Below, piece by piece: positions 1 to 6,725 of a stretch of 15,956 nucleotides of DNA. The stretch's first letter is position 1; each line of letters starts with the position of its first letter. The notes beneath the pieces are model-generated. The model ran no database searches and was not told the origin of the DNA. It worked only from the letters and a program-made list of their open reading frames with translations. Source of the DNA: Bacteroidales bacterium UBA3289 (GTDB lineage Bacteria > Bacteroidota > Bacteroidia > Bacteroidales > UBA932); NCBI GenBank assembly GCA_002361625.1, contig DETL01000023.1, forward strand, positions 1 through 15,956, given 5' to 3'. The position numbers and the translations under genes were made by a program.

Positions 1-1
1 G

Positions 2-2329
2 AAATTCCTGTCCCGCAACAAGCTGTACACCGCCATCGAGGCGGTGGGAATGGCCGTGAGCCTGGCGTTTGTGATCATCATCGGCAGTTATGTGATTCAG
101 CAATTCGAGGTTAAGTATGAAAATCCGAACTGGAAAGACGTTTACACCTTTGCGATGGTGGAAGACGGCTATCCGGATCAGCTGGGACTGACATACACTT
201 TCACGGATGCCATCAAAGCCGCGGCGCCGGAAGTGGAAATGACCGGCGTTCTGTCTCCGGTGGATTATCTTGTACTCCCGGAAGAGGGGATGCTGCAGTG
301 CAGAATCGTCACGGCCGACAAGAATTTCTTTGCCCTGTTTTCCAATCTAAAGTTTGTAGCCGGAGGCCCAGAAGTGCTGTCGGATGCCGGTAATATGATT
401 GTCAGTGAGGAATTTGCGCACAAATCCGGTCTGAAAATCGGGGACAATTGGAAACTCGGAGACGACTCTTTCACCGTCGCCGCCATCATGAAGGACTGGA
501 AGTCCACGCTTTTCGAGTATGCCGATATCGTCCTTTCCATCGACGGCCCCATCAAAGCTTTTTCCGACCCCAACGATCAGTTCGGAAGTGTCTATACGTT
601 CGTCAAGCTAGCTCCCGGGGCTGACAGGAATGCCTTGGAAGAGAAGGCTGAAGCCGTATGTAAAAACCTCTATGGCAGTTTTTATGGAACGTCCTTCCTG
701 CAAGGAATACGGGTATATAGGGTGAATGAACTGATCTTCGGGGAAGTCCAGAGTGGCAACTTCGTTTCAGGAAGAATCGCGCACAGCGACAAGCGGACGC
801 TGGACCTGCTCCTCGCCGCCGTGCTTCTCCTGCTTGTCAGCGCCGTATTCAACTACATCAACCTGAACATGGCCCTCAGCGCCAAAAGGGCCCGGGAGAT
901 GGCTGCAAGACGGCTGATCGGTGCATCGCAGGCTTCCATATTCGGCCGCCGCATCCTGGAATCCCTGCTCTTTACGCTGGTGTGCTTCGCCGTATCCGTC
1001 CTCCTGGCCGTCTGGTGGACCCCGATGGTAAACCGTCTGCTGAACGACCCGGACATTGCCATACGAATCCAGTTTACGCCCAAATACCTGGCCATTTTCA
1101 CGGTCCTGGTGCTAGCGGTCGGGTTGCTTTCCGGGCTCCTCCCGGCCCTGTTTTCCAGCCGCTGGAAGCCCATCGACGTGGTTCGCGGCAACTTTAGGGC
1201 GCAAAGCAAAATGACTTTCAGCAAGGTGTTCATCGTTTTGCAGACTGCACTGTCGGTTTTCCTGATTGCCATGGCCTTGGTCATGGAAGCGCAGTACCGG
1301 AAATCGCTGAACCGGCCCGCTCATGCCGATCTCGACAACAAGTATCTCCTGTCATCCGCCTCCTTCGGCCTAGCGTCTCTCAGAAGTTCACTGGAGGCGT
1401 TGCCTTTTGTTCAAAGCACCGGTCTGGCCGTTCATGTGCCCGGGCTACAAGCTGGTGGGCAGTATAGCCAGACGGCGGATGGGAAGGACATCCTCTACCG
1501 GGTTTACCACATGGACAAAGCCGCCTTCGACATGCTGGGATTTGAAGTGCTGGCCGATTACAATGCCCCGGTGAACAATACCGTCTGGTTCGGAGAATCG
1601 GCCTTTGCGGCTTCTGGATTTACCGATGCGTCTCACGACATCGGGATCCTGAGTCAAAGAATGGGCAATTGTGAGAACATAGGCGGCGTCATCGCCGACT
1701 TCCCGGTATCCCTGAACAATATGGGAGCAAAGGAGAATATGATTGTCCTGGTGGAGGATGTACAAACGTCGTATCCTTATGTTTATGGCATCCTGATGGA
1801 AATCGGCGGAGACCACGAGGAGGCGCGTAAACAGATCCGGGAGACTTATGAAACCTGGAAGAAAGACAACATGGTCCTTAACGAGTTTTCCGACGACGGT
1901 TACCTGGTGGAATTCTACGAAAAGGCACTGAGGCCCACCCGGAACAACATGCGGCTGATGGAGGTGTTCATGATACTGGCCTTGCTGCTTTCGCTCCTTG
2001 ATCTGCTGGCCATGAGTACCTATTTTGCCGATGAAAAAGCCCATGACATCGCCGTACGGAAGGTCTTCGGAGGCACGGTGGACTCAGAGACCTGGCGGAC
2101 GATCCGGGACTATATGATCCTGGTATGCATCGCCTGCATCATCGGCATTCCGGTCGCAGTCTATGCCACGCAGGAATACCTCAAAGGATTTATCTATCGG
2201 CTTGAAGGTTACTGGTGGATCTTTGTACTGGCCGTAGTCATTACTTTCGCCGTCAGCCTTCTCTCCATCCTCTGGCAGACCCTCAAAGCCGCGAAGACGA
2301 ATCCGGCGATTGAATTGAAAAAAGAATGA
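2..2329 (+). CDS. ABC transporter permease, MacB/FtsX type (5'-truncated)
   Basis: Inner-membrane permease of the MacB/FtsX superfamily, which moves or extracts substrates, often lipoproteins, peptides or antimicrobials, using a separate ATPase. The reading frame is open from base 2 and already encodes the pre-TM1 sequence (KFLSRNKLYTAIEAVG), so the true start lies outside the window; 775 residues are visible. Order: TM1 (about bases 40-100), a large extracytoplasmic MacB-PCD-like domain (to about 790), a first FtsX block of three TMs (about 800-1170) with the coupling sequence ARRLIGA, a TM near 1220-1285, a second extracytoplasmic domain, and a second FtsX block (about 1960-2290) with VRKVFGG. 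The end, NPAIELKKE, is the usual tail of Bacteroidota members. No ATPase or membrane-fusion gene is visible beside it; they may lie upstream. The substrate is unknown. Codon use is less GC-rich than in genes further right. Confidence 0.9.
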   Translation, partial: KFLSRNKLYTAIEAVGMAVSLAFVIIIGSYVIQQFEVKYENPNWKDVYTFAMVEDGYPDQLGLTYTFTDAIKAAAPEVEMTGVLSPVDYLVLPEEGMLQCRIVTADKNFFALFSNLKFVAGGPEVLSDAGNMIVSEEFAHKSGLKIGDNWKLGDDSFTVAAIMKDWKSTLFEYADIVLSIDGPIKAFSDPNDQFGSVYTFVKLAPGADRNALEEKAEAVCKNLYGSFYGTSFLQGIRVYRVNELIFGEVQSGNFVSGRIAHSDKRTLDLLLAAVLLLLVSAVFNYINLNMALSAKRAREMAARRLIGASQASIFGRRILESLLFTLVCFAVSVLLAVWWTPMVNRLLNDPDIAIRIQFTPKYLAIFTVLVLAVGLLSGLLPALFSSRWKPIDVVRGNFRAQSKMTFSKVFIVLQTALSVFLIAMALVMEAQYRKSLNRPAHADLDNKYLLSSASFGLASLRSSLEALPFVQSTGLAVHVPGLQAGGQYSQTADGKDILYRVYHMDKAAFDMLGFEVLADYNAPVNNTVWFGESAFAASGFTDASHDIGILSQRMGNCENIGGVIADFPVSLNNMGAKENMIVLVEDVQTSYPYVYGILMEIGGDHEEARKQIRETYETWKKDNMVLNEFSDDGYLVEFYEKALRPTRNNMRLMEVFMILALLLSLLDLLAMSTYFADEKAHDIAVRKVFGGTVDSETWRTIRDYMILVCIACIIGIPVAVYATQEYLKGFIYRLEGYWWIFVLAVVITFAVSLLSILWQTLKAAKTNPAIELKKE

Positions 2330-2381
2330 TCCTGGATGCAGGATTCCGGCCTTTCGTGTGTTTACAAGGAAAACGAAAGCA

Positions 2382-2885
2382 ATGAAGACTTTGAAAACCT
2401 TGATTTGCGCAGCGCTGCTGGTGGCAGGGCTGTGCGGGTGTGAGAAACAACTGATTCCTGATATTAACCTGGCAGATAATCTGGAAGGAAGTTGGGAGAA
2501 GGTGTATCCGGAAGGGGTGCAGGATGCAGGGCTGGTGATCTGGACTTTCTCGACCATCAACAAGGAGAGCCAGGATCCGTTTATCCTGACAATATACGTA
2601 TCTGATGTATTTTCCGGGGACTCGGAGGCAAAGTACATCTACCAGCAACATCAGAACGGCTATCCCGGAGTCGGCAGTTCCACGCCGGAAATTTACCTCT
2701 TTGAGTTGGACCACGATTTTATGCAAGAGGACAGGAAAGCGGCCTATACGCCCGCAGCACGGTACTATGTGAAAGAGTGCAGCAAGGACAAGTTGGTACT
2801 CACTCGTGAAGAGGTGAATGTGGACGGGCCGAATCTGCTGGAGGGCGATGTGACGTTCCGAAGGATGGGGCTTTATACCCAATAG
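2382..2885 (+). CDS. Small putative lipoprotein, unknown function
   Basis: I do not recognise the family. The ATG at 2382 is preferred over an in-frame GTG 24 bases upstream because it gives a compact signal peptide (MKTLKTLICAALLVAGLCGC) with a lipobox ending at Cys20. The mature part, about 148 residues, has no membrane segment. It begins with LEGSWEKVYPEG, which recalls the start of lipocalin-like small lipoproteins of Bacteroidota (a G-x-W motif near the first strand), followed by alternating strand-like segments and FRRMG near the end; a small beta-barrel or lipocalin-type fold is an inference. It lies 52 bases after the permease on the same strand with no TAnnTTTG element between them, so the two are probably cotranscribed. 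It may be an accessory of that transporter or an unrelated surface protein. Confidence 0.75.
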   Translation: MKTLKTLICAALLVAGLCGCEKQLIPDINLADNLEGSWEKVYPEGVQDAGLVIWTFSTINKESQDPFILTIYVSDVFSGDSEAKYIYQQHQNGYPGVGSSTPEIYLFELDHDFMQEDRKAAYTPAARYYVKECSKDKLVLTREEVNVDGPNLLEGDVTFRRMGLYTQ

Positions 2886-2896
2886 GACCTCCAGCT

Positions 2897-3550
2897 TTAC
2901 CTCAGATAACCGTGCCGGACAAGATCCTCCCGGCATTGGACGGGACTGGTATAGCCGTCGGCGATCACGAAAAGGTTGTCCGCCACAGAAGAAATGGCGT
3001 CGTAGTTATGGTCCGTGACGATGATGCCGTGGTCCTGGCTCCGTTCCCGGATCAGGGCCTTCACTTCGTCGATATTGACGGGATCGACCTGTGTAAACGG
3101 CTCGTCCAGAATGTAGAAAGGGGCATCGCTCAGCAAAACCAGGTATAGTTCGGCCAGGCGGGCTTCACCACCGGAGAGTTCGTAGATGGGAGAATTGTAG
3201 TGGCGGGAGAACTTGGGCACGCGGTTCACGAAGGTCCAATAGTTCACGCCATAGAGGTCGAAGGCCCGGTGCAGTTTCATTCCTTCCGGAATCAATCGGC
3301 CCTGGGGCAGGTATTTGATGTGGTTGCCGATCTTTCTCCGTTCCACGGGGTTTCCGTCGATGCTCACCATCACGTTCTCCACCTTAAGGCCGCCCATCAA
3401 AGCCCGGAACATGCAGGATTTCCCGGCGCCGTTGCGGCCCAGAAGACCGGTGACCATGCCCGTTTCGGAGGTGATATACCCCCCGCTCAGGACCGTCTTC
3501 TGACCGAAACGGACCACCACGCTGTCCACGATGAGTTTGTGCTTATCCAT
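2897..3550 (-). CDS. ABC transporter ATP-binding protein
   Basis: A 217-residue single-domain ABC ATPase. Visible motifs: Walker A GRNGAGKSC (residues 38-46, Cys where Thr or Ser is usual after GKS), Q-loop YLPQG (Gln83), signature LSGGE (125-129), Walker B FYILDEP (145-151) and H-loop TDH (His181). All catalytic positions are present, so it should hydrolyse ATP. Its start overlaps the end of the preceding membrane-protein gene by 8 bases, which implies translational coupling; that small protein is the only visible membrane partner. It is the last gene of a minus-strand operon HD protein - membrane protein - ATPase, and ends 11 bases from the convergent lipoprotein gene. The aspartate- and valine-rich D-loop region (FTQVDPVN) differs from the common SALD. 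Transport direction and substrate cannot be read from the sequence; a non-transport role is also possible. Confidence 0.9.
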   Translation of the reverse strand: MDKHKLIVDSVVVRFGQKTVLSGGYITSETGMVTGLLGRNGAGKSCMFRALMGGLKVENVMVSIDGNPVERRKIGNHIKYLPQGRLIPEGMKLHRAFDLYGVNYWTFVNRVPKFSRHYNSPIYELSGGEARLAELYLVLLSDAPFYILDEPFTQVDPVNIDEVKALIRERSQDHGIIVTDHNYDAISSVADNLFVIADGYTSPVQCREDLVRHGYLR

Positions 3551-3860
3551 AAATCAGAAGCATGATGACCATGAGGATGGCCAGAAACAGGAAATCGACC
3601 AGAATGACGCTGACAAGCAGTCTCCTGCGCGAAAGACCCAGGTTGATGTAGAAAAAGATGGCATCCCGGTCCCTGAACTGCCTCATCAAGAATAGCGTGA
3701 TGGCCGTGATGATGGTCTTTATGATGAAAGAATCCACCATAAACGCGTAGGAAAAACCGCCGGACTGGAATCCGGCGCTCACCAGGTTATACACGCCTCC
3801 TATCAGGAAAAGGGGTTTCCCGTAGCGCCAGGTAAGCGATATGCGGTCCCAAAGAGTCAT
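3543..3860 (-). CDS. Small membrane protein paired with the ABC ATPase
   Basis: A 105-residue hydrophobic protein that I cannot assign to a named family. It has about three membrane segments: residues 15-35 (PLFLIGGVYNLVSAGF), 44-60 (FIIKTIITAITLFLM) and 80-104 (LLVSVILVDFLFLAILMVI). Between the last two lies a charged cytoplasmic-looking stretch, RQFRDRDAIFFYINLGLSRR. The segment YINLGLSRRRLL resembles the coupling region of ABC-2 type permeases (a short amphipathic stretch followed by Gly, Ser and basic residues), so it could contact the ATPase encoded next to it. It starts 11 bases after the HD gene and overlaps the ATPase gene by 8 bases. A normal ABC permease has six or more helices, so this would have to oligomerise or act as a regulator or anchor. 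The reading frame is credible because of composition and packing; function is inferred only from context. Confidence 0.75.
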   Translation of the reverse strand: MTLWDRISLTWRYGKPLFLIGGVYNLVSAGFQSGGFSYAFMVDSFIIKTIITAITLFLMRQFRDRDAIFFYINLGLSRRRLLVSVILVDFLFLAILMVIMLLIYG

Positions 3861-3871
3861 CGTGCCGATGG

Positions 3872-4504
3872 TCAGGACGGACGCTCCGTCTCCTCCCGAT
3901 AAACCGATTCGAAGATTTCCCGCAGCCGGACCTCATCGCGGATGATTTCCCGCAGGGCCTCCAACGGCGCCTCGTTGGGCGAACCCGGAATCAAAAGATG
4001 CAGGTATCCACCCTCCGCGTACTTCTCATGAAGGTGCTCCAGTGTCCGTTGCCAATGCCCTTCCCGGTCCAGTTCCGGATAGTGCGAAAGACCGAACTGG
4101 ACCGTGCGCCGGATGATGGTCAGCGGATCGATCATGCGGTCGGCCTCCGCGACGAGCCGGCCATAGATGGACCGGGGCGGCGTCTGGGCCGATGCCCGAT
4201 GGTCCTCGGCGGCCTCGGCGATGACCTCCACCTGTTCCGGGGAGAACCACTCCCGCAGGCGGACATCCTCCCGGATGATCCGGCCGCTTTCCAGGTGATG
4301 CGTCTTCCGGTCCACGGCAAGGCCCAGGTCATGGCAGGCCGCTGCCGTCAGAAGCATCTCTTCGTCAATGTCATAGGCCTTGCCCATGGTCATGGCGCGA
4401 TCCATGACACTCCGGGCATGGTCCTCCCGGTGCGCCTTGTCGAAGGCAGCGTACCGGGGGATGATTTCTTCGTCAATGTACCGATGGAGACTCTCGCGGA
4501 TCAT
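3872..4504 (-). CDS. HD-domain phosphohydrolase
   Basis: A 210-residue soluble protein of the HD superfamily: metal-dependent phosphohydrolases acting on nucleotides, cyclic dinucleotides or other phosphate esters. The metal ligands can be followed: His29 (REDHARSV), His58-Asp59 (AACHDLGL), a histidine pair at 69-70, His102 (AEDHRAS) and Asp122 (AEADRMID). This layout is that of small HD proteins annotated as HDIG or YedJ-like; the substrate is unknown. The start at 4504 is firm: it fits the amphipathic N-terminal helix, and the next Met (residue 34) would remove the first HD histidine. It is the first gene of a minus-strand operon with the small membrane protein and the ABC ATPase, and is divergent from priA. 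A TATCTTTG promoter element ends only four bases before its ATG, which suggests a leaderless mRNA. Confidence 0.85.
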   Translation of the reverse strand: MIRESLHRYIDEEIIPRYAAFDKAHREDHARSVMDRAMTMGKAYDIDEEMLLTAAACHDLGLAVDRKTHHLESGRIIREDVRLREWFSPEQVEVIAEAAEDHRASAQTPPRSIYGRLVAEADRMIDPLTIIRRTVQFGLSHYPELDREGHWQRTLEHLHEKYAEGGYLHLLIPGSPNEAPLEALREIIRDEVRLREIFESVYREETERPS

Positions 4505-4508
4505 GGGT

Positions 4509-4516
4509 CAAAGATA
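4509..4516 (-). promoter_or_regulatory. -7 promoter element for the HD operon
   Basis: On the minus strand the sequence reads TATCTTTG, a perfect match to the Bacteroidota -7 element TAnnTTTG. It is followed by ACCC and then the ATG at 4504, so transcription would begin at or next to the start codon. I see no convincing -33 TTTG at the expected distance. Confidence 0.55.
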
Positions 4517-4538
4517 CGCAAGATTTCGGAAAAAGCAG

Positions 4539-4546
4539 TAACTTTG
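4539..4546 (+). promoter_or_regulatory. -7 promoter element for priA
   Basis: TAACTTTG matches TAnnTTTG exactly. Five bases separate it from the priA ATG at 4552, so a transcript would have practically no leader. The -33 element is not clear; the region where it should lie overlaps the minus-strand -7 element of the HD operon. Confidence 0.55.
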
Positions 4547-4551
4547 TATGA

Positions 4552-6648
4552 ATGGGTCGCAAAACCTTCATACAGGTCATCCTTCCGCTCCGGCTGGAGT
4601 GGGATCCCTGCTATTACCTGCCCGAAGGAATGCAGGCGGAGGTGGGCAGCCGTGTCCGCGTCCTGTTCGCCCATAAAGAGTATATCGGTGCGGTCAGCGC
4701 CGTGGATGTCGTTCCGGAAACGGCCGTTGAACGCATCCTTCCCATCCTTTCCGTGGAAAGCGGCCTCCCGCAGGTCCTGCCGGAAGAAATCCGCCTGTGG
4801 AAAGCGGTCGCCTCCTATTACCTGTGCTCGGTCGGTGAAGTGTACAAAGCGGCCTATCCGGCGCTGAAACGGGAACAGGAAGCGGTCGAAGCCCGGGAAC
4901 AGGAACGCCTGGAAGCCAAGCTGGAGGCGCTCCGGACCAAGATGGAGAAAGCCCGCCGGGCAGATACCCGCGAGCGATATGCCGATGCGGCCCGGGCCCT
5001 GGAAGCACGCCTGCAGAACCAGGAATCCCTGCCGGTCCTCGGAGATGTGGACCTGACCCCTGTGCAGGAAACGGCGGCACAAAGGATCCGGGAAGCCTTT
5101 GCCCAGGACAAGACCGTCCTCCTGGAAGGGGTGACAGGATCCGGAAAGACGGAAATCTATCTGAAACTGACCCGGGAGACCCTGCAGAAAGGACGCAGCG
5201 TCCTGTATCTTGTCCCCGAAATCGCCCTGTCCCGACAACTGGAGGAGCGGATCGCCGCCGTCTTTCCGGACGTGCAAGTTTTCCACTCCGGCGAATCCGC
5301 CGCCCGCCGCCGGAACGTCGCCACCCGGGTCCGGGAAGCCGGTCCCTATCTCGTCCTCGGCACCCGTTCCGCCCTGTTCCTCCCCCATCATGGGCTCGGG
5401 CTCATCATCGTGGACGAGGAGCACGACACTTCCTATAAGCAGGACTCCCCCGCCCCCCGCTACAACGGACGGGATACGGCCGTCATGCTGGGCATCATCC
5501 AGGAGGCCCATGTCCTGCTGGGCAGCGCCACGCCCTCGCTGGAGTCCCTTTACAACGCCGAAATCGGACGGTATGCCAAAGTGGAGCTTTCCGAGCGTTT
5601 CCATCAGGGGGAACAAGCCCGGATCCAGATCATCGACACGGTGGCCGAACGCCGGAAACGCGGCATGGAGGGAAGCTTTTCCCGGAAACTCCTGCATGAG
5701 ATCCAGGCTACGCTGGACGCCGGGGAGCAGGTGCTCGTCCTTCGCGCCCGCCGTTCCTATTCCCCTTCCCTCCAGTGCACGGAATGCGGGCAGATTCCCA
5801 AATGCCCGCATTGCCATATCCCTTTAAGCTGGCATCGGCAACCCGACCGGCTTTTATGCCACTATTGCGGTCATACAGAGCCCTATACAGGCACATGTCC
5901 TTCCTGCGGAGGAGCCTTGCAGCCCATCGGCGCCGGCACCCAGAAGATCGAGGAAGAGCTGAAGGCTTTCTTCCCGGAAAGCGAGATCGCCCGGCTGGAC
6001 AGCGACACCCCGGACAACGAGGAAGCCGCCATCATCCAACGCTTTGCCGCAGGCGAAATCAATATCCTCGTAGGTACGCAGATCATCACGAAGGGGTTCG
6101 ATTTCGACCGCCTGAACCTCGTCGCGGTCATCCAGGCCGACAGTCTCATGGGACAGCAGGATTTCCGGGCCGACGAACGTGCTTTCCAGCTGCTGGAACA
6201 GTTCCGGGGCCGGAGCGGCCGGCGGGGAAAGAGCGGCCGGTTCATCATCCAGACCCGCGAACCGCAGCACCCGGTCTATGCGCGCCTGCAGGGAGGCGAG
6301 GCGGATCTTCTGTCCGAACGGAAACTGTTCGGCTATCCTCCCTATACCCGGCTGGTCCATGTCATCCTGAAAGACCCGAACGGAAAACGGATCGATTTCC
6401 TCTCCCGGGAACTGCGGAACGCCCTGCTCGCCGCGTTCAGCGAAACGGATACGCCGCCCTCCGTCATCGGCCCGTACGCTCCCGTCGTGGACCGGATCGG
6501 CGACGAGTCCGTCCGGCAGATCCGCATCACCTTCGCCCGGAACAAGGCGCTTCCGGCGCTGAAACAGCGCCTGGCGCAGGCAGTCAGCGATTTCGGAAAG
6601 GAACGCAAGTACACCGCCCACCTGAGTATCGACGTGGATCCCGCCTGA
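4552..6648 (+). CDS. priA: Primosomal protein N' (replication restart helicase PriA)
   Basis: A 3'-5' superfamily 2 DNA helicase that recognises stalled forks and reloads the replisome. It has 698 residues, slightly shorter than the 732 of E. coli. The N-terminal 3'-end-binding domain covers about residues 1-105. Walker A is GVTGSGKTE (about 193-201) and the DEEH box is IIVDEEHD (285-292). The zinc region has eight cysteines at 409, 412, 418, 421, 436, 439, 449 and 452. The late motifs GTQIITKGFDF and QFRGRSGR (550-557) follow. The start fits the family, whose N-terminus runs straight into VILPL; the next Met (about residue 26) would break that domain. Oddities: the motif usually read as NRRGY is ARRSY (399-403), and the usual QVAGRAGR reads QFRGRSGR. 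A TAACTTTG box lies five bases before the ATG. Divergent from the HD operon. Confidence 0.96.
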   Translation: MGRKTFIQVILPLRLEWDPCYYLPEGMQAEVGSRVRVLFAHKEYIGAVSAVDVVPETAVERILPILSVESGLPQVLPEEIRLWKAVASYYLCSVGEVYKAAYPALKREQEAVEAREQERLEAKLEALRTKMEKARRADTRERYADAARALEARLQNQESLPVLGDVDLTPVQETAAQRIREAFAQDKTVLLEGVTGSGKTEIYLKLTRETLQKGRSVLYLVPEIALSRQLEERIAAVFPDVQVFHSGESAARRRNVATRVREAGPYLVLGTRSALFLPHHGLGLIIVDEEHDTSYKQDSPAPRYNGRDTAVMLGIIQEAHVLLGSATPSLESLYNAEIGRYAKVELSERFHQGEQARIQIIDTVAERRKRGMEGSFSRKLLHEIQATLDAGEQVLVLRARRSYSPSLQCTECGQIPKCPHCHIPLSWHRQPDRLLCHYCGHTEPYTGTCPSCGGALQPIGAGTQKIEEELKAFFPESEIARLDSDTPDNEEAAIIQRFAAGEINILVGTQIITKGFDFDRLNLVAVIQADSLMGQQDFRADERAFQLLEQFRGRSGRRGKSGRFIIQTREPQHPVYARLQGGEADLLSERKLFGYPPYTRLVHVILKDPNGKRIDFLSRELRNALLAAFSETDTPPSVIGPYAPVVDRIGDESVRQIRITFARNKALPALKQRLAQAVSDFGKERKYTAHLSIDVDPA

Positions 6649-6651
6649 AGC

Positions 6652-6671
6652 GTGGAACTTTGTGGAACATT
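6652..6671 (+). repeat. 10-bp direct repeat upstream of parA promoter
   Basis: GTGGAACTTT is followed directly by GTGGAACATT, so GTGGAAC recurs at 6652 and 6662, exactly one helical turn apart. The second copy is also half of GGAA-N3-TTCC (6664-6674). It lies between the priA stop and the -33 element of parA, a typical place for an operator. GTGGAAC resembles a half of GTGGAAC-type parS variants, but no full palindrome is present. Confidence 0.35.
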
Positions 6672-6674
6672 TCC

Positions 6675-6705
6675 TTGGCCGGGCGGAGATTAATTCGTAT
6701 ATTTG
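6675..6705 (+). promoter_or_regulatory. Promoter of the parA operon (-33 / -7)
   Basis: TTG at 6675-6677 and TATATTTG at 6698-6705 are separated by 20 bases, matching the TTTG / TAnnTTTG promoter pattern of Bacteroidota. Transcription should start about 6710-6712, leaving a leader of roughly 15 bases before the parA ATG at 6726. The preceding bases 6649-6674 hold a direct repeat. Confidence 0.65.
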
Positions 6706-6725
6706 TAGTCTTATTGCATCGGAAC

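Noticed and set aside
2913..2935. Inverted repeat TGCCGG / CCGGCA near the end of the ABC ATPase gene as a terminator
   Set aside because: Only six pairs with an 11-base loop and no T-tract on either strand.
4501..5817. A 438-codon minus-strand open frame over the first part of priA
   Set aside because: Antisense to the helicase core with its intact motifs; no protein-like pattern, and it runs through the HD promoter.
5775..6725. Upstream extension of the parA reading frame through priA
   Set aside because: The extension is out of frame within priA; ParA homology begins at the ATG at 6726 and a promoter lies just before it.
6649..6725. A parS site next to parA
   Set aside because: Only direct half-site-like repeats are present; no palindrome resembling TGTTTCACGTGAAACA was seen here or elsewhere in the window.
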